Of a stretch of 64,000 nucleotides of DNA, positions 60,897 to 64,000 are shown piece by piece. This DNA is from Haliscomenobacter hydrossis DSM 1100 (GTDB taxonomy: Bacteria > Bacteroidota > Bacteroidia > Chitinophagales > Saprospiraceae). Made by a program: the position numbers and the translations under genes. The stretch is from contig NC_015510.1 in the NCBI RefSeq assembly GCF_000212735.1, positions 6,697,001 through 6,761,000 on the forward strand. Direction: 5' to 3'. The notes below the pieces were generated by a model, which saw nothing but the letters and a program-made list of their open reading frames with translations, was not told the origin of the DNA and did no database searches. Each line of letters starts with the position of its first letter. The stretch's first letter is position 1.

Positions 60897-62675
60897 ATGA
60901 AAAACCTACTATATCTCACTTTCATCATCCTGTTGCTCACGGCTTGTAGCGAAGAGTTTCTCGATCGCCAGCCCCTGGATGCACCTTCAACGGCTACCTT
61001 CTATTCCAACGAGGCTGAAATCAAACTCGGCCTGACTGGCGTGTACAACGCCGCCTTTTGGGCCAGAGCGGGCAATGTTCCCGACCTCAAGCGCATCGAA
61101 GGTAGCACCGATTTGGTTATTTCGCGCAAAACCGACCCGGAAGCACAGATTGCCATGGGGGACAATGGTCCATTTATCCCCGGTAATGCCTGGTCGGAAA
61201 ACTCCTGGGGACAGGGTTACCGCGTGGTTGCCCGTGCCAACGACATGCTGGAGGGCATGCAACGGGGGAAAGACGCGACTCCCGCGGCCGCCTATGCCAA
61301 AATGCGGGCAGAGGCATTGACCCTGCGTGCCTGGGCGTATTTCAACCTCATGGTGTGGTACGGCGATCCGGTGTTTTACACCAAACCACTGCTGCCAGAG
61401 GAATACGAAACCCAAGTGCGCACGCCAGTAGCTACTGTAGCCAAAGAATTGTACAAAGACCTGGATGAAGCTTATGCTGCACTGGACGTAGCACCAGCGG
61501 ATAAAGGAAGGATAAACAAGGCTTTTGCCTACGGCCTAAAGGCCCGTTTGGCCATGTTGATCAAGGATTACCCTACGGCATCTGCTGCTTGTAAAACCAT
61601 CATTGATGCCAATCAGCATGGCTTGAATCCCAGTTTCCCCAATCTCTTTACCCTGGCGGGGCAAAATGCCAACGCTGGGAAAGAAATCATTTGGGCCATG
61701 GTGTACCCCTCTGACAATGCCAACATCAGCAGCTGGATTTCGGTAGGGTATACCCCACGACAGACTTTAGGAGCACAGAGCAACAATTTCCCGACGCAGG
61801 CGCTGGTGGATAAGTTTGAGTGTACCGATGGTTTGCGCATCGACGAGTCGCCGCTCTACGATCCAGCCAATCCGGCACTAAACCGCGACAAACGCTTGCG
61901 CTGGACCTTGCATATGCCTGGCGATACCATCGAGACGCGGATGTCGGTCAATGCCAGTTTGCCCTACCAAAATCCGAACCAACGGTTCATTTACACCATT
62001 CACCGCGACTCCATTTACCGCTGGAATTGGAATACGTCCAGGTTCGACATCATCAGGGGCAACCCCGATTTTGTTACTTCTTCCAACAGTGTTTGGCAAT
62101 TTGGATCAACTGGTGCAGTAGGTGGCGTAGGTTACGTGTGGCGTAAATACACTGACCCCGCCCAATACCAATGGGAATTAAAAACGGGATACATCGTCAT
62201 GCGCTACGCAGAAATATTGTTGATGTACGCCGAAGCGCAAATTGAACAGGGACTCGCGGACGCAACGGTGTTAAAGGCCATCAACGATGTGCGTCAACGC
62301 GCTGGGCAGCCCGCTACAACGCAAACCTCTATTCCTAAACTGCGTCAACTCGTGCGGCGGGAACGCGCGGTGGAGTTCGCCATCGAAGGCCTGCGCTTGT
62401 TTGACATTCGCCGTTGGGGCATCGTATTGGATGTGTTGAACACCCAAATTGTAGGGGCAGCGAAAAAACCATCCGATGTGCCGGATAAACCCTCTTTTGG
62501 GGCACCCGGCTCGGTACAGGACCTGAATGACATTCCGGATTACACCACGAGCATTGCCAAACGCATCAGCAGCCGCAACGAGCTTCGCTTGAATACGGCC
62601 AAACACCTCTTGTGGCCCTTGCCACTGGGCGAGTTGGACAAAAACAAAGGATTAAAGCAGAATGAAGGTTGGTAA
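60897..62675 (+). CDS. SusD/RagB-family outer-membrane lipoprotein
   Basis: 592 residues from the ATG at 60897, which gives a lipoprotein signal MKNLLYLTFIILLLTACSEEF. An ATG at 60867 would put ten extra residues in front and is rejected. SusD marks: FLDRQPLDAPSTATFYSNEAEIKLGLTGVYNAAF, AEALTLRAWAYFNLMVWYGDPVFY, YVWRKYTDP, MRYAEILLMYAEAQIEQG, and the C-terminal RRERAVEFAIEGLRLFDIRRWG. It works as the lid of the SusC partner, 33 bp upstream. A perfect 38-bp hairpin lies in the gap to the convergent ROK gene. Confidence 0.95.
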   Translation: MKNLLYLTFIILLLTACSEEFLDRQPLDAPSTATFYSNEAEIKLGLTGVYNAAFWARAGNVPDLKRIEGSTDLVISRKTDPEAQIAMGDNGPFIPGNAWSENSWGQGYRVVARANDMLEGMQRGKDATPAAAYAKMRAEALTLRAWAYFNLMVWYGDPVFYTKPLLPEEYETQVRTPVATVAKELYKDLDEAYAALDVAPADKGRINKAFAYGLKARLAMLIKDYPTASAACKTIIDANQHGLNPSFPNLFTLAGQNANAGKEIIWAMVYPSDNANISSWISVGYTPRQTLGAQSNNFPTQALVDKFECTDGLRIDESPLYDPANPALNRDKRLRWTLHMPGDTIETRMSVNASLPYQNPNQRFIYTIHRDSIYRWNWNTSRFDIIRGNPDFVTSSNSVWQFGSTGAVGGVGYVWRKYTDPAQYQWELKTGYIVMRYAEILLMYAEAQIEQGLADATVLKAINDVRQRAGQPATTQTSIPKLRQLVRRERAVEFAIEGLRLFDIRRWGIVLDVLNTQIVGAAKKPSDVPDKPSFGAPGSVQDLNDIPDYTTSIAKRISSRNELRLNTAKHLLWPLPLGELDKNKGLKQNEGW

Positions 62676-62692
62676 AGTAAAAGTTGAACACC

Positions 62693-62705
62693 CCGCCTGC
62701 GGCGG
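62693..62705. repeat. short dispersed palindrome CCGCCTGCGGCGG
   Basis: Same motif as at 51-63 and in elements A and B. It lies 18 bp after the SusD stop and just before the long hairpin. Confidence 0.6.
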
Positions 62706-62722
62706 AAATTGATAGAGATGAT

Positions 62723-62805
62723 TTCACCACAGATGGCCACAGATTCACACAGATTTTATATCATATCTATAAAATCTGTGTGAATCTGTGGCCATCTGTG
62801 GTGAA
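62723..62805. repeat. perfect 38-bp word-type hairpin, CACAGATT words
   Basis: Arms 62723-62760 and 62768-62805 are exact reverse complements with a 7-base loop. Words are CCACAGATGG, CCACAGATT and CACACAGATT. It lies between the convergent SusD and ROK stops and could serve both as a terminator. Confidence 0.92.
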
Positions 62806-62810
62806 TAATA

Positions 62811-63980
62811 CTAAGGCGACAACACCTGTTCAAACACCATCGCAAAAGCCCCCAACATCCCGGCATTGTCTCCCAAAGTAGATACCTTTATTTCACAATC
62901 TGATGCCAACTGCGGCAAGCTGTGCATACTGATGCCCCGGATGATGGCGTAACGCATCGATTCCATGACCGGGATAAACCCTCCCCCCAAGACCACCAAT
63001 TCTGGATTGAGCAAATCGATCAACACCGCCAGTGAGCGGCCAAGTTGTTCACCCATGTTGTTCAGGATTTCGGCGCTGTTGAACTGACCTTTTTCAGCCA
63101 GAGCGAGGATTTTTTTGTAGGGCAAAACCTGGCCAGTTTGGGCGGTATAGGCTGTTTCGAGCGCCAGGCCAGATACGATCGTTTCGAGGCAGCCTTTTTT
63201 GCCACAAACACAAAGGCGATTGTTGTCGGCGGCGAAAATATGGCCAAATTCTCCAGCAAAGCCCGAATGGCCACTGTGCAACTTACCATTGGAAATCAAA
63301 CTGACGGCCAAACCCCGGTTGAGGTTGACGCAGATGACGTTTTCCTTGTTTTGGGCTGCCCCAAAAGAATTTTCCCCCCAGGCGAGCAGGTGGGTGTCAT
63401 TATCGATAAACACCGGAACACCCCACTCGGCTTGCAGGTATTCGGTCAGCGGGTGTTCAAAATGCAGATAAGAATAACTGATGCCTTTTTTGTGGTTGAC
63501 CCGTCCGGTAATGCCAATACCAATGCCCAGGATTTTTTCTTGCGGAATGTTGCGACTTCCCACAATCTCGGGGACGATGTTGAGCAAAAAACGGAAGGCA
63601 GCATCTTTGTCGGCGATATCAAAGGCATCCGATTCGTATTCATAAACAACCTCGCGTTGGAGGTTGACAATGTTGAGCTTAAAGGAACGCAAAAGCAGTT
63701 CAATCCCAATCACATACCCCATATTGGAGTTCAATGCATACGTCACCGGACGACGGCCTCCACTGGATTCTCTTTTGCCGGCTTTGACCAGCATGTTTAG
63801 TTCTTCAAATTCTTCAACCAGTTTGGTGCCGGTGGGTACACTTAATTCCAAAAATTGACACAATTCGGGTATGCTAAGCTCCTTGTGGTGAAACAGCAGG
63901 CGAATAATTTTCCGTTTCTGGGCATTTTGTTTAGATTGAGTGCCGTACTCAGCAGTTTTTTCCAAAAATCTCCAAGCCAT
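62811..63980 (-). CDS. ROK-family transcriptional regulator
   Basis: 389 residues, complete within the window. An N-terminal winged helix-turn-helix (about 18-80: [39 protein letters not shown], then [15 protein letters not shown]) precedes the ROK domain with [15 protein letters not shown], the zinc motif [10 protein letters not shown] and [16 protein letters not shown]. The plan is the same as the ROK protein at 30192-31412, and both lie beside SusC/SusD pairs, so the two loci may descend from a common unit. It probably represses the neighbouring transporter genes until a sugar binds. Its own promoter is cut off by the window end at 64000. Confidence 0.9.
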   Translation of the reverse strand: MAWRFLEKTAEYGTQSKQNAQKRKIIRLLFHHKELSIPELCQFLELSVPTGTKLVEEFEELNMLVKAGKRESSGGRRPVTYALNSNMGYVIGIELLLRSFKLNIVNLQREVVYEYESDAFDIADKDAAFRFLLNIVPEIVGSRNIPQEKILGIGIGITGRVNHKKGISYSYLHFEHPLTEYLQAEWGVPVFIDNDTHLLAWGENSFGAAQNKENVICVNLNRGLAVSLISNGKLHSGHSGFAGEFGHIFAADNNRLCVCGKKGCLETIVSGLALETAYTAQTGQVLPYKKILALAEKGQFNSAEILNNMGEQLGRSLAVLIDLLNPELVVLGGGFIPVMESMRYAIIRGISMHSLPQLASDCEIKVSTLGDNAGMLGAFAMVFEQVLSP

Positions 63981-64000
63981 CGTTTGTTTTTTTAACCGAC

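Overview
The window looks like a chromosomal segment of a member of the Bacteroidota, probably a Saprospiraceae/Haliscomenobacter-like organism (the genus-level guess is inference). Supporting signs are two SusC/SusD outer-membrane pairs, a one-piece hybrid two-component regulator, a C-terminal type IX secretion sorting domain, many AraC-type regulators, and -7 promoter elements of the Bacteroidota form TAnnTTTG. No rRNA, tRNA, CRISPR array, phage or recognisable transposase gene was seen.

Layout. 0-5.3 kb: a DUF885 lipoprotein, a secreted esterase, two overlapping DoxX-like membrane genes, a short-chain dehydrogenase and a convergent AraC regulator. 5.4-11.3 kb: a sugar-oxidation operon (TIM-barrel isomerase/epimerase, Gfo/Idh/MocA dehydrogenase, and a 1,224-residue secreted ThuA/beta-propeller dehydrogenase ending in an azurin-like copper domain). 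11.3-16.5 kb: small genes, an AT-rich HNH gene among palindromes, a divergent flavin monooxygenase/TetR pair, and a GNAT acetyltransferase. 16.6-31.4 kb: a polysaccharide-utilisation locus (GH5-like T9SS enzyme, hybrid two-component regulator, c-heme/FG-GAP protein, SusD, SusC, ROK regulator). 31.6-33.8 kb: an AraC regulator, a Tat-exported cupin and a cysteine-bearing membrane protein.

33.8-41.8 kb: a complete coxMSLDEFG cluster for aerobic carbon monoxide dehydrogenase. CoxL carries the form I motif AYRCSFR, so this is the CO-oxidising type and not a generic xanthine-dehydrogenase relative. CoxF has an extra C-terminal YHS metal-binding domain. 41.8-45.1 kb: two large hairpin-rich repeat elements flank a SUMF1-like gene and a Uma2 gene. 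45.2-50.4 kb: a lipocalin-like protein, membrane proteins, and an FNR-like regulator next to a desaturase-ferredoxin fusion that has two FNR-box-like sites in front of it. 50.4-57.6 kb: a minus-strand operon (DUF4127, permease, hydantoinase A, FAD oxidoreductase, ImmA/IrrE peptidase). 57.8-64 kb: a second SusC/SusD pair with a convergent ROK regulator.

The most unusual feature is the intergenic DNA. At least ten gaps hold long inverted repeats whose arms are built from short, near-tandem words. The word differs from place to place, and the hairpins usually lie directly after a stop codon, often inside an operon. Separately, two copies of a 161-162 bp palindromic element (24919-25080 and 34675-34835) differ at five paired positions in a compensatory way, which is strong evidence that the folded form is under selection or is regenerated by a copying mechanism.
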